Source: Posidonia oceanica
Lineage: Eukaryota > Streptophyta > Magnoliopsida > Alismatales > Posidoniaceae
Direction of reading: 5' to 3'
DNA length: 64,000 bases
Assembly (NCBI GenBank): GCA_037176725.1
Contig: JAZBRS010000014.1
Location: 71,034,501 to 71,098,500, forward strand
In this document: in pieces, positions 11,298 to 22,447 of the stretch
Numbering within the stretch: position 1 is the stretch's first letter
Layout of the letters: each line of letters opens with the position of its first letter
Made by a program: the position numbers and the translations under genes
Notes under the pieces: generated by a model
What the model was told of the DNA's origin: nothing
The model's database searches: none
Seen by the model: only the letters and a program-made list of their open reading frames with translations

Positions 11298-12727
11298 CTG
11301 GGCCTAGGGTCTGTTGCGTCATGGAGGTGGAGGTAGATGATGTGCCAGTGTATTCCATTTTTTCTTTTTTCTTTTTTCTCTTCTTTTTTTTTTTAGACTA
11401 TTAAAGACTATTACAGGAGATTTAAAAGGAAATTACAGACACAATACACTATCTAATACATACTAAATTAAAATGAAAGTAAAAATAAAACAGTAAACAG
11501 TTCCTGTTTTGATGTTTCTGCAACTTGTTAACGGAGATAATTAGATTCCTGCAAGCAAGGCACACCGAAGCGTTCTACCCTATAGTCGGCTGTATCTTAG
11601 GTGACCAAACAAGTCACCGGTTGACCAGGTGGTTGAGCGAGGCGCCTTCTGAACAGGCGACTTAAGCTCTGTTCTTCCAGCAGCCAAGGTCTATCCTGGA
11701 CAGACCGCGCAACAAACAGGAAAATAAAACAGTACAAGTTTCAGGCAGATCGTTGTTTTTACTGTTTAAGTGAATAGTTAATGGATTGATTAAACCTGCA
11801 TGTGTTTACACTGAATGGGATTTTTTCTCATAGGTACCACTCTTTGACCTTCTTTAGGGTCCACCAAAAGGGCCTAAGTGATGGGTTTGTCTCTCTAAAG
11901 AGGGGCCCAACACCTAGGATTCTGTCCTTAGGCTCAGATCTTAGCAAACCACAAAGTAGTAAATAGACATAAAATATTAAAGTATCAAGTATCTACTAAG
12001 GATTATTATTGACTCAAGGAAGAGAAGGAGTCAAAAATAAAACCCTAGGACACCTTGAGTTCTTAACTTAACTATCCTAACCAAACAGAGTATGGGTGAG
12101 CGACTTGCACTGGCTCGGTTCGCTCTGTTGATTATTTTAGTTAGGGAAAGGATTTTTCTCAAGGAACTTTAACTTTAATATCAACAAAATAGTTTCCACC
12201 TTAAGGGTGGACGCATACAAATCTAAAATCCGAATAAAATCTAAAACTACTGTGGACAAGATGTTAATTAGTTTTAAACTACTGTAGATCTAAAAAAAAT
12301 CAACACAAGCTACTGAAACTAATAAATGATCTGCACTGAAATTAAAGTCCAGATCCAGTCGCCTGTAATGGGTGCGCCTTGAGAGGTCGCCGTAGTGAAC
12401 TGCGACTGACTCAGGCGCTTGATTACTAGGCGGTTGGAAATCGGAGTTCTCTGTTTTTCAGAACAGTAGTAACCTGACCTTCTACAACCCTGGACAGGAG
12501 GTTGTCGTTGCCTCAAAGTGCTAACGAGACCTCTAGCCTTAAGATCAAGGTGGTTGGGTTAGAAAACTGTTCCAATGACAGAAAACACTACGGGGTTTAG
12601 GAGTCGTGAAAAACCTAAGCGTGCGGCCTCCTAAACCGAAAACAAACTAGATCTAGGAAAAGAAAAATAAATAAAGGAAGGGAAGAAGGAAACGCTCACA
12701 TAGCACAGAGGGTTGGCTAAAGCCAAG
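11298..12727 (-). mobile_element. C3 5' leader, non-coding
   Basis: About 1.4 kb between gag and the primer site. It has no credible ORF and is moderately A/T-rich. Its LTR-proximal part (12050-12727) aligns with the C2 leader at 15660-16255. It carries AGTCGCC-type motifs at 11610-11670 and 12355-12440. Confidence 0.75.
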
Positions 12728-12744
12728 TCCCACCGTGATCGCCA
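12728..12744 (-). promoter_or_regulatory. C3 primer-binding site
   Basis: TGGCGATCACGGTGGGA on the - strand, four bases inside the LTR end at 12749. It starts with TGG, as expected for pairing with a tRNA CCA end. It differs from the A-family site after the first six bases; I could not assign the tRNA. Confidence 0.65.
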
Positions 12745-12748
12745 CTTC

Positions 12749-13206
12749 TGTGGATGTGGATTTGGGGGGTGTTTAAGAAGATAACTGCGCCTCCACGTAC
12801 GTCGTCAACTTTTGTTGTGATTGCCACTTGCCTTTGGGTAGACAAGACACCTTGGGGGAGATTATGAAGATGTAGGTCCTCGGACCACTAGATCGGCGGC
12901 TGGATGTCGTCTAACGGCTCCCTCGTGTTACGTAAGCATTTTCCTTTCCTTCAAAACAAATAAACAAAAAAAAACAAGAGATCTAGGTAAGTTGGTGTGT
13001 AGTAAATGATAACAAAGAAGAACAGAGAATACTAGAAACAAATAAATTTAATACTAATCGGGGGTTGTTCCCCGCATGCATATGCTATGGGTCCTATTTT
13101 AAGGAATGCAATATGAAATGTAATGAAAATGATTGGAAGAAGACACTCCCTTCACCCTCGTGCTGTATGTAGTGGAGTAGAAGTGGAGGCATGGTCGAAG
13201 CTCTGG
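12749..13206 (-). mobile_element. C3 5' LTR fragment (U5-proximal 458 bp)
   Basis: Almost identical to 4846-5300 of the C3 3' LTR, starting TGTGGATGTGG on the + strand. It breaks off at about 13206, where protease-linker sequence of the C1 type begins, so about two thirds of the LTR is missing. Confidence 0.85.
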
Positions 13207-14224
13207 TCAGGTGTTTCGAGCGCGTCCCTCATTCCTTGCTCTTGGCGGTCGAGTCCTTTCCCCAAGGTGTACCTTATCCTGAGGAGAATCTCCCATGGCC
13301 TTTTCATGTGGTCCGGGTAATCGTATTGATTCATATCAATACTCCAGGGAGCAAAGACTTTCTTGACATTGTTTATGGCCTTGGCAGCTGAGTCCCTAAT
13401 TAATGGTGTCGGTGTGGTAGTTGGGACTGTCACTAGGTGGGCTTCCACCTCTATTGGCTCGTCTCCCAGTATTTTGATGATCTTCCCTTAGTAAGGGAAC
13501 TTCATGCATTGGTGGCGCGGGGAGGTGACTGCCTTGATCTCTTCGATCCATTGGCGCCCTAGGATGAGTCGATACGAGATTGGGGCATCGACTATTATCA
13601 GTTCTGTTTCTATTTGGAGAGGGCCAATGGTAACTCTGACGGTTATTCTCCCTAGAGCTGCTTTCTTGTTATTGTCGTACCCTGATACAGTTAAGGCCGC
13701 TGGGCATAATTGAGACTCTGTTAGCCTAATTAACTGTAGGGTTTCTAAGGAGCATACATTTAGAGTTGCCCCTGTATCCACATTACAATAGTAACACTTA
13801 ATGGCAGGGTCCTTCTTTCAGGACGAGCCAGCTCGAAATCAGTGAAGAAGACCGTAGGCTCTATGAACACAGCAGCGGCAGCGGCTGCCAGAGTTTTAGT
13901 GGGTATGTCCTCCGATACTTGGGCCTTCTTTAATACCCCCATCAGGATATCTCAGTGCTTCTCTGAGGCCCTGATCAGCTCATAGATAGAGATCTTTGCT
14001 GGTGTCTTCCTCAGCTGCTCCAAGATGTCGAAGGTGCCTTCTATTCTCCGAGTTATGTGGAACTCTTGGCGAGGTGGAGAAACGGCTCGTTCTGCATCAG
14101 GTGGAGGTGGTGCGACTTGGTTGGAGATCCGCCCTATTCTTGTGATGAGGGCTTGCTGAGCTTGGTTGTGCCCTTCCCTGGTGCACCTAGACTTAAGCAG
14201 AGACAGAGGTCTTTTGAGGAAAGA
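13207..14224 (-). pseudogene. Loose C-type protease and linker fragment
   Basis: Nearly identical to 43421-44410 of C1. On the - strand it encodes the pre-protease segment (13942-13760), the aspartic protease with the catalytic DTGA and the flap-side ILGRQW motif (13781-13488), and the following linker with a G-patch-like GKGLDRQEQGMRDA segment (13448-13207). A deletion of about 37 bp near 13780 removes bases present at 43990-44030 and breaks the frame at the protease start. It is bounded by C3 LTR on one side and C2 protease on the other, so it is a rearranged piece of a third C copy. It contains no RT. Confidence 0.75.
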
Positions 14225-14815
14225 CTACCCCTGATTTAAGGGCAGTTGGGATGAATTCAGCAATGCAGGCCTCTGAATCTGGGTACACCCTTGGATGGCT
14301 TGAACATCTGTGAGCTGCTGAAATCCTTGGATGCTTAGGGCTTCATTGTCCCAATCATCGATCCAACCACCTGTGCCATTTGGTGATGGACCTCCCATGT
14401 GAAATCCCGTTAGATAGGGTCTCCAGATCATTTCCAGGGTTGTTTCATGGTCTACCTTGATGGTGATCACCTCCGCTTGGAATTTGAACTTTAATAGCTG
14501 GTGTGTCAGGGATGCGACTGCACATATTTCTGCCAACCAAGTTCTTCCCAAGATTAACGGTTCTGCCAATTCACACTCCACCACCATCACCTTGGTAATG
14601 CTGGTGAGGGGGCCGATAGTAATTGCTAGCTGAACCGTCCCTATCACCTCTGTCCGACTGTTATCGAAACCCTTGCAGAAGATCTTTTCCTTGGTGATTT
14701 CTTCTTCTCTGACATCCATGTAGTCGAGTGTGTTTAAAGAGCATGTACTACGACTAGCCCCTATGTCTACAAGTATGCCAGGGAGGAGGTAACCGTTGAC
14801 TTCTACAGTGATCAC
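14225..14815 (-). pseudogene. C2 aspartic protease
   Basis: A 196-codon frame with the retroviral-type aspartic protease fold: the catalytic triplet region reads DIGAS instead of DTGA/DSGA, followed by an ILGRTWLAEI motif near residue 93. The active-site Thr-to-Ile change would probably inactivate it. It follows the C2 gag tail by 12 bases in the same direction, as in a gag-protease polyprotein. It is clearly diverged from the DTGA protease at 13488-13781, so C2 and the loose fragment come from different subfamilies. Confidence 0.75.
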
Positions 14816-14827
14816 TAAGGGCTAGAG

Positions 14828-15640
14828 CTATTTCTCTGGAACGGGTAGTTCTGAATCCTTGAAGACTATATTCCTCCGCTCATATCCTTTGATGATCTTT
14901 CGGGCTAGTTCAAAGGGATCTGTCTCGCCATTCTGCTCTTGGGGTTGACATTCTCCTGGGAGGAAATTGAAGTACTTGAGGAGCTCTAGGTCATTTGCCT
15001 TGCTTTCTCCGTCTTGTATTGCTTCTGTTGGGAATTCCCATTCTATGGATCCTTGTTCAGAACATATCTCAAACTCATTGCTTTCTGCAACGAAGGAAAC
15101 CAGCTCCAGCTCTAATTCGAGCAGGCAAATGGACACAGTCTCGGCCTCTGATGGACTGCCTTCTACCTCCAGGTTTGCCATTGAATGATGAGGCAGAGGG
15201 TTCTGGTGTATTTGTAACTTGTGTTGTCCTGTCCTGGCCTCTTTCAACCTGTCTTTGAGGGCCGACCACATTATTTCTCCCTTGTCATTTAGATCATATA
15301 TTCTGTCCTTTAACACATAACATTCCTCGAGTGTGTGCCCATTTTTCTGGTGATATGCACAGTACTTGGACATGTTTGCGTTGGGAGCGTTTGGCTTTGG
15401 CACTAGGAGTTGCAAGTCCCCACTTTCGACCAGCATTCTGAAGATGTCTGGGATTGTCTCTGGAAGTGGTGGGTAACTCTGTCTTCTTGGTCCTCTAAGT
15501 GCCTGTGGTGGAAGAACATTGTGGTAGTCCCTCTGCCCTTGTGGTTGTCCCTTGTATTGATTACTGCTTTGCCCCTGTTGGGCATTTATTGGGGAGTTAG
15601 AGTGTTAGGGTTGGAACTGTTGGAGTGGCTGCCTCTGATG
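14828..15640 (-). pseudogene. C2 gag C-terminal part
   Basis: The frame at 15436-14828 begins within gag, shortly before the knuckle CAYHQKNGHTLEEC (C-x2-H-x4-H-x4-C), and continues into an acidic Glu/Leu-rich tail before protease. The region upstream to about 15640 matches the gag segment before the knuckle in C3 but is frameshifted. It then joins leader sequence directly, so the first two thirds of gag, including the capsid core, have been deleted. Confidence 0.75.
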
Positions 15641-15649
15641 TTCCGCTTG

Positions 15650-16272
15650 ATCCAACTATTGCAATTAACACTGAGTATGGGAGAGCGACTTGCACTGGCC
15701 CGAGTTCGCTCAGGTTAATTGTTCTACCTAGAGGAAGACTACCTCAAGGAACTTCAACTTTAATATATAAGCAAATTAGTTTCCACCTTAAGGGTGGACA
15801 CAAACAAATCTAAAAACCGTCAAAAAAAACTAAAACATAGTGGAAAGGAATAGTTGTTTTTAGTTTTTATGCAACTGCAGATCCAAAAATACAGCACAAA
15901 TTACAGGAAAAAACTAATGTTCTGCAGTAAAAACGAACTGGAATGAGTCGCCTGTTTTAATGGCGCCTCTGTCAGTCGCTTCCCGGAGGTGCGGCTAGGA
16001 CAGATGCTCCTCGAACAGGCAGCTCACGGCCACAGTCTTCTGACCTCAGTAAAACAATCCCAGCTGTTGGAGCTTTGGGTTTTACTGATGTCAGAAACAG
16101 AAAAAACGAGAAAAAGGTTTGGGGTGCCGTGAAAACCTAAACGCACGGTTCCCAAACCAAAAACTACACTTAGATCTATAAAAATAAAAAGGGAAAGGAG
16201 GGAAGAAACTTGCTTACGTAGCACAGGGGTTGGCTGAAGTTGGGTCCCACCGTGAGCGCTAGAGAAGTATAG
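15650..16272 (-). mobile_element. C2 leader and decayed primer site
   Basis: Aligns with 12080-12748 of C3, including the conserved block around GAGCGACTTGCACTGG. At the LTR side, 16237-16256 reads TCCCACCGTGAGCGCTA on the + strand, a decayed form of the C3 primer site. An AGTCGCC / GGCGCCT unit lies at 15943-15990. No gene seen. Confidence 0.7.
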
Positions 16273-17719
16273 TGTGGAATTTGGGGAGGGGGGGTGGGTG
16301 TTTAAGAAGATGTCGGTGCCTCCACGTACGTCGTCAACTTTGTTATGATCGCCACTCGCCTTTGGGTAGACAAGACACCTAGGGGAGATTATGAAGATGT
16401 GGGTCCTCGAACCACTAGATTGACGACTGGATGTTGTCTAGCGGCTCCCTCGTGTTACGTAAGCTCTTTCCTTCCCTTCAAAACAAAATGAAATAGATCT
16501 AGATTAGTTCAAGTGTAGTAGTCAGTAACAGAAGTAAACAAAACAACATGACTAAAGAAACAAATACTAACCAGGGGTTGTTCCCCGCATGCATATGCTA
16601 TGGGTCTTATACTAAGGAATGTAAAAATGCAATGAAAAATTAAATTAGAGGAAGATACTCCCTTTCACCCTTATGCTGAATGTAATGAAGTTGAAAGGAG
16701 ACACAGTCGGAGCTCCAGCGTAGCTGGGAATCTCTGGAATGAAGGTGGGAATTGGGTTTCCCTCTCTGAAGGTGGGAGATAGAGCTTCTGGGTTGAAGGC
16801 TCTAGCTCTGGAAGGTGGAGACTTAACACTGACAGGGGGATTCCTCTCTCAAAAATTCCTCTTTCAAAAATTCCGACCCTCAAAAATTCCGACCCTCAAA
16901 CCACTGGCCTAAGGGATTTATTTATAGACTCTAGGGGGTGAGGACGGTTGGAATTCAGAAAATTCTAGAAGAAAAGTGGCAGTTAGGGTTAGTCACCGGT
17001 TGAGCTGGCGACTAAGGCTAGCAATCGCCCAGTCAAATATGGAAAAAACCAGGAACGAGGCCACGACTGTTAGTCGCCGGTTGAGTTGGTGCCTAACGGT
17101 CGAGGGAATTGTGGGAAACAACCGTGGAAAAGTGGTTCAAAGGAGGCCACGATCATTAGTTGTCGACTGAGATGGCGCCTAATGGTCGAGGATTGTGGGA
17201 GATAACCGCTGCAGTTCCACAACCGCCTAGTCGCCATTTTAGTTGGCGCCTAGGATGGTTGCCTCCACAGATGGCAGCTGACTTGGCCGCCTCCCTAGCT
17301 AGCAATTGACTTAGTCGCCTCCTCAGCTGGCAACTGACTAAGTCGCCTCCCAAGATGGCAACTAGCATCCCAGATCATTTCCAGCCCCACTTTCTGGGTT
17401 TTGGCCAGAGAAAACAAGATAGAAGGCCGAGAAACTACAGATAGTCTATGAAATCAAGAAGGCATCTCTGTTAACTCAAATCTGCCACGAATCTAAGTAG
17501 AAATAAAGGATACCCAGGGTACTCGGACTTGCCACAAGCCTGAGTGAGTTAGCTCTGCCACAGCCAACAACCTAAGTCAAGGTAGGATCAAGTGATGCTT
17601 TGAAGAAATCAAGGAATATCTGGAAGATGTGTTATCAAAACTTAGACACGAGATTTGGGGTGCCTCAAGGTTTCTATCCTCAGAAGAGCTCTCAGAAATG
17701 CGAAAATAGGATATCTATA
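16273..17719 (-). mobile_element. C LTR shared by C1 (3' LTR) and C2 (5' LTR)
   Basis: 1447 bp, aligned end to end with 4846-6333. The low-coordinate end adjoins a leader and primer-site remnant (C2 internal). The high-coordinate end adjoins the tract AAGGAGGGGCATC and the C1 3' spacer. One LTR with internal sequence on both sides is the arrangement produced by recombination between LTRs or by tandem insertion. The terminal CA on the U3 side has become TA in a CAG context. Contains AGTCGCC hairpin repeats at 17040-17350. Confidence 0.85.
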
Positions 17720-18466
17720 GATGCCCCTCCTTGGAGTTGATCTTGGAAAAATATCGGGTCCAAGGCAAGAACGATGTCCTATTGAGTATTTCCTGAAAAG
17801 GGGAGCTCCGTCTCAAACAATTTGCCACTGAAGTAGCCAAAGGAAAGATAAAAAGAGGGTTTAAATTGCCATCGTATTGGAGATTCAGGCATGGAGGGGT
17901 CAAGTCGGTTTCGAAACTTGTGTCGCAGCCGAGGTCAAGACCAGGTCAACCAGGTAGAGGTGTTCCAATGGGGCAAGAACTAAGGAGGAAATCGCGGGAT
18001 GTTATTCCGGCACGATCGAAAGGAGAGTGTGACATCTTGTTTGAGACTTTACTCAGATTGGAATTGATAAGAGGGTAGGTAGGAACTGGGTTGGCTCTAG
18101 GAGAATCACATGCCTAAGGATTTCCAACACTCTTGAAGATCAATGCTCCATCCGTGCTCCACTTCCAATGATATGAGAAAATGCATGGATGCATGATTCA
18201 AACATACAAATGCAAATGCAAGGTCAACACGCAATGCAATGAATGGTCCATATGCTAGGTTAGGCCGGCGGGGTACGGTTGGTCCCAAACCATATTGGCA
18301 TATGCAAAATGAATGAATGCAATTCATTGTGGTCAAGTGTTTTCCGTCCTCAAGTATGACTAGCACTCTCTAGAAAGGACCGTCGTCCCATAGCTCGATT
18401 TGGCAAGTAAAGGGGTTCTGTGCAAAGAGAACTGGGTGAGGGAGTGAACCCTTCATTTGCCAATCC
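17720..18466 (-). mobile_element. C1 3' spacer next to polypurine tract
   Basis: Collinear with 6334-7190 of C3: polypurine tract, the ATGATATGAGAAAATGCATG block (18168-18187) and the conserved end near TTTGCCAATCC. Similarity to C3 stops at about 18466, where the PMD cassette begins. No gene seen. Confidence 0.75.
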
Positions 18467-18792
18467 GATGTGTCGTCTGGTGTTCGCAGTGGTTGCGGCG
18501 GATGGTGCGCGAACTCAAGGCGAGAGTTCAGTCCTCGGCTTCGTAGTTCTAAGGTAGCATCACCTTGAATGGAAGGGATGCAGGGTTGTAGCAGATGGTC
18601 TGTTCTGATGGGTTAGTCGCCTCTTCATTAGACGACTAAGCTAGTCGCCGGTTGTTAGGCGACGCACGATCTCCTGGCTTATTTAGTTCAGAAATCGTTT
18701 TAAGCCCTGATTCTTTTGATAAGGGGAGATAAAGGACGGTCGTCCTTGCTTTTCAGGAAGCATTCTGCACAAGTAAACCCCTTATCTTGATC

Positions 18793-19091
18793 ATGAAGCT
18801 TCCTTCCTTTTCTTCTTCGACCTTCCAAGTGAAGAGGGTGGTTGATATCTCCAACCATTTGATGAAAGCCATCCGGGATGACCAGGTATGTTCTCCTCTT
18901 TGTCCCTTTTTGTCTTTGCATGCTTCTCTTTGTGGTTTTGCCTCTGAATGTTGCTTGTTTAGGCCATAGTGAACCTCACGGGATGCCTGGACTTCCACAA
19001 TTCTTTCCGATATACTCTGCCGTGGGTGGCCGGCTTGATCAATCGAGTAGAGGATAACAAGCATCTCTTCGGGTGTAGTGGTTTCGACAAG
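18793..19091 (+). pseudogene. PMD-1, 5' exons (split by element A)
   Basis: An ATG at 18793 opens a 31-codon exon ending at 18885. A 77-bp T-rich intron (GTATGT at 18886 to TTTAG at 18962) follows. Exon 2 starts at 18963 and stays open to 19091, where element A inserts after the host bases ACAAG. The reading frame resumes without a shift at 31101 on the far side of A. The N-terminal exon is Ser/Phe/Lys-rich; exon 2 leads into the segment before the PMD core. The ATG was chosen because the following codons and the intron phase fit the rest of the gene. It lies antisense to C1 pol, so its own promoter or an antisense transcript would be needed for expression. Confidence 0.7.
19087..19091. other. 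Target-site duplication of A, left copy (ACAAG)
   Basis: ACAAG directly precedes the LTR start TGTAGACACC. The identical five bases follow the 3' LTR end at 31096-31100. They belong to the interrupted PMD-1 codons. Confidence 0.9.
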
Positions 19092-20248
19092 TGTAGACAC
19101 CCCATTCTGACAGCCTGGAAGATGGTGGATTCTCCTGTAGACTTGCTTGGACTCTGGAATGGCTCTCTTTTCAAACTAACCCATTTCCACCCCAAAACCA
19201 AACCTAAAACCCTACCTAAACCTCAAAACCCTCAACCTAAGCCTTTTGCACCTTTTCAACCCTTTTTAAGCCAAAGCCCAAGCCCATTTCAGCCTTTGGC
19301 CTCCTGGGCATGTTGAACGCTGGCACGAGCAACGTCCAATGTTGGACGCGCTCTATGCTAGCGTCCAACATTGGACGCGCTCTGCACCAGCGTCCAACGG
19401 CTTGGGAGTTGCAGCGGCTACTCCGCCACCTTTGGCTCACCTCCCGTCCACTCCACTGCTCGCACACACTTACTACCCATCTCCTCACCTCACTACAGCC
19501 ACCCACTAGCCTCCAAGAGCGAGTAACTGCCCTGCCAGGCCGTTTACTCCTCCCCAGCGCCTCTCCCGCTCACTCCACCTCTCACTGCCACCGCCGCTAG
19601 ATTCTCTGCCACCAGCGACTTCGACGACCACCTCCTGCCAGCCCATGCCCTCTCTTGCCATGCCTCGTGGCCTCCCCTCACCCAGCAAGCCTGCCATGCC
19701 TCTGCCAAGACCTGCCAAAGCCTCTGCAACCTCGGCCTCCACCCATGAACCCAACACAAAACCACTCCAAACAGCCACCTTCTCGACGAGGCACAACACA
19801 CCACAGCCATTCTCTCCACAATTCAACCACTCTGAGAGCTCCAGAAAACTCCCACGACCCTCTCGAGCATCCAGCAGCTTCCCTCGAGCCTCCCTCGCGC
19901 CAAGCAAGCTCGCCGGAGTAGCCTCGCCGCCATCTTCCTTAACGCCGGCCACAACAGCAAACACCGCTTCTGGGCCGCAACCAGGTAAGCATTTCATCCC
20001 CTTAGCTAGCACACACACCTAGTAGCATGCTAGGATAATTAATTCGCACGCACGCTTCCTCGGTTGGCCGGAAAAGCCCTAGCCGCCAGCCGCAAGGAGG
20101 AGGAGGTGGGTGGAGCAATCCACCCACCCATTTCTGGCGCCGAGCATACCAACATGCTCGTCGTCACTCCCTCTTGCTTCCTAGCAAGTTGGTTGGCGAT
20201 TTTTGGCCACCTTGGCCATTGATTCGTGGCTGGGATCTTTCTCGACCT

Positions 20249-21480
20249 GTTGGACGCACTGCTTGGTGCATCCAACGTTGGACACACCATGTGCTGGCGT
20301 CCAACACCCTGCATGCATGCCTGCCCCTTTTTTGCTAGCCTTGCTCCTATTTTGCTATAGTTTGGTTGCTTTCTCTTATGCGTGATTGTTTCAAGCTTGC
20401 TTCCATGCCTTTAGATGCCATGCCATGCTTAGTATAATTCTTTGATCTTTAGTTTAAATCCATGCTTAAGATCTGCCTTGCTGTCTGTGTTGGACGTGGG
20501 TGTGTCTTGCGTCCTATGTTGGACGCAGGTATGCTCTACGTCCAATGCCTCTGTTAGCTTCTGCATGCTTTTAAATGCTTGAATGTTGCAATTATTTCTG
20601 TTACATGCTTATTCTGTGTTGCATGCCTTGATCTATCTTGCTCTCAGTAGTTTGCATGCCTATTTTAGTGGGTTTTTGAGCTTAGCTCCCCATTTGCAGT
20701 TTAGTTTGCATGCTTCTAGTGTTGGACACAGGTGTACTCTGCGTCCTATATTGGACGTAGATATGCTCTGCGTCCTATGCTTCTGTTCAGTAGCTTTGCT
20801 TGAATGCTTCCATGCTACTCTGATGTTTTATCTTGGCTATGATCCATGCTTGCGTGAGTGTGCTTGGCCTTCTTAGCAACTGCTCCTAGGCTTTTATGGC
20901 TTTTTATCTGGGATCTATGTGGATTTATCCAGGTTTGTTCCTTCCTCTATGTTGGACACAACCTTCGCTGGCGTCCAGTATTGGACGCTGATGTTTCTTG
21001 CGTCCAACACACAGGTTGTGTCTCTGTGCTTGCATGCTTTATAAATGCTTTACCTTTTGGACTTTTATGTGATCCTATGCTTGCATGTTCAGCCTATTCC
21101 TGCTTACAGTAGCCTAAATGCATGCTTACATATTTTGTTCATCATCTGTATGCTGATTTGCTATGCTGTCCTTTGGCCTGTGTTGGACGCCAGTCTCTCT
21201 GGCGTCTAACATTGGACGCCATGCCATCGGGCGTCCAACACCCTGCTTGTTTAAATGCTGATCTTTGCTTGCATCTTGCTCTGAATCTGCTTTTGACTTA
21301 CTGCCCTGTTTGCTCTGCATGCCCTGCACCCATTCTCTTGCATTTCTGCACCTGCATCGCATCCATATAGCTAGAATGCATCTTTTTTTCAAAAATTGCA
21401 TGTTGTTTGCCTCCAGCAGGTGTTGGACGCCAGCAATGGCAGCGTCCAACGTTGGACGCAGCTATTGCTGCGTCCAACGC
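20249..21480 (+). repeat. GTTGGACGC palindrome array in A LTR
   Basis: Six clusters of about 60 bp starting at 20249, 20488, 20720, 20950, 21181 and 21421, spaced 230-240 bp. Each cluster has the order GTTGGACGC, gap, GCGTCCAAC joined to GTTGGACGC, gap, GCGTCCAAC, so it can fold as two hairpins in a row or as one central palindrome. In the last cluster, GTTGGACGCAGC (21451-21462) pairs perfectly with GCTGCGTCCAAC (21467-21478) across a four-base loop. A related cluster lies at 19330-19400, with its counterpart in the 3' LTR at 30735-30805. Confidence 0.85.
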
Positions 21481-22039
21481 TTGCAGTTGGCTGAACCTGA
21501 TTTTAAAACGCCGATTTGGTTTCATTCGCCGTTTTCCGTGCTTTATCGCTTCTTATACATACTACTACCCCCATGCACGCTGCCTGTCCCCTTGTTTTGA
21601 TTTTGCACCTCGCCTTGCACGCTTTCCTGTGGTTTTCGCCTTGGACTCGCTTTTGCTTTCTCTTTTGCATATTGCTCGCTGCATCATTTTCCGCGCTTTT
21701 GCATCGTTTCCCGTGTTTGCATCGTTTTTCGTGCTTTTGCATTGTTTTTCGCACTCGCACCGTCTTCCGCGCCTGCTTTTGCTTTACCCCTTGCATGTCG
21801 CCTGCATTGCATAGCTTTCCCCGCAGTTTTGTTTTATCGCCTGCATTTGCATTAGGGCAATGATGCTTACTGCCTAGGAGTTCTCACGAACCAGGGTTCG
21901 CCCAATTCGGAACACTAGCAGTGCTGCTGAGCACATAAATAGTACGTTTATTTCCCATGCATAGCAATTAGACATTCATTGCATTTAGGCACTAGGCAAG
22001 CATCTACCTGCATTAGTGAGCGAGATTGCCTAAGAAAGA

Positions 22040-22115
22040 CCAACTCTCGGACGTATTGGGGGTGCCTAACACCTTCCCCGTGCGTAACAAGAGTCCTTGC
22101 CCTTTCTCTTGGCCC
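22040..22115 (+). promoter_or_regulatory. Conserved Tat LTR block (A)
   Basis: GGGGGTGCCTAACACCTTCC followed by CCGTGCGTAAC and AGTCCTTGCCC. The reverse complement occurs in the B LTR at 44710-44765 with few changes, although the surrounding LTR sequence is much less alike. Position near the 3' part of the LTR suggests the R/U5 region; the function is unknown. Confidence 0.6.
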
Positions 22116-22430
22116 GCAATGACCTTTCCTTCATCCTAGGCACGAGTCATAGCATAGCATAGCCTAGCATCGCATTGTGTTGCATCGCATGTCCTTGCAT
22201 CCGGTTTTGCATGTCTTTTCATGCATTACCCTCAGTTTTCCTTGTCTCCCAACTTAATAGACCTGGTGGCGACTCCGATTTGTCTTATCATTTCTTTTTC
22301 TTCTTTTTGCGAGTGTTTCCGAGCCAAGTTTCTTCCCTCGGATCCTGCCGCATATAGTGAGCCTATTTTGATCGATGCACGCGAGCTTTGGCATCGTGCA
22401 TGGACGATCAGAATTTTAGGATTACTATAG

Positions 22431-22447
22431 TGGCGACTCCACTGGGG
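22431..22447 (+). promoter_or_regulatory. A primer-binding site
   Basis: TGGCGACTCCACTGGGG starts two bases after the 5' LTR end. This is the form of site usual in Tat/Ogre-type elements, generally assigned to tRNA-Arg; the assignment is from memory of the family. Confidence 0.8.

Larger units (their letters stand above)
19092..22429 (+). mobile_element. A 5' LTR (3338 bp)
   Basis: Begins TGTAGACACCCC and ends GGATTACTATA, where the 3' LTR has TACTACA; the terminal CA is mutated to TA in a CAG context. In order it holds a CCTAAA-rich stretch, a CT-rich stretch (19430-20000), six regularly spaced GTTGGACGC palindrome clusters (20249-21480), a TTTGCATCG-type degenerate repeat (21640-21800), a possible TATA-like CATAAATAG (21937), a block conserved with the B LTR (22040-22115) and a primer-site-like sequence (22264-22276). 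Confidence 0.9.
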
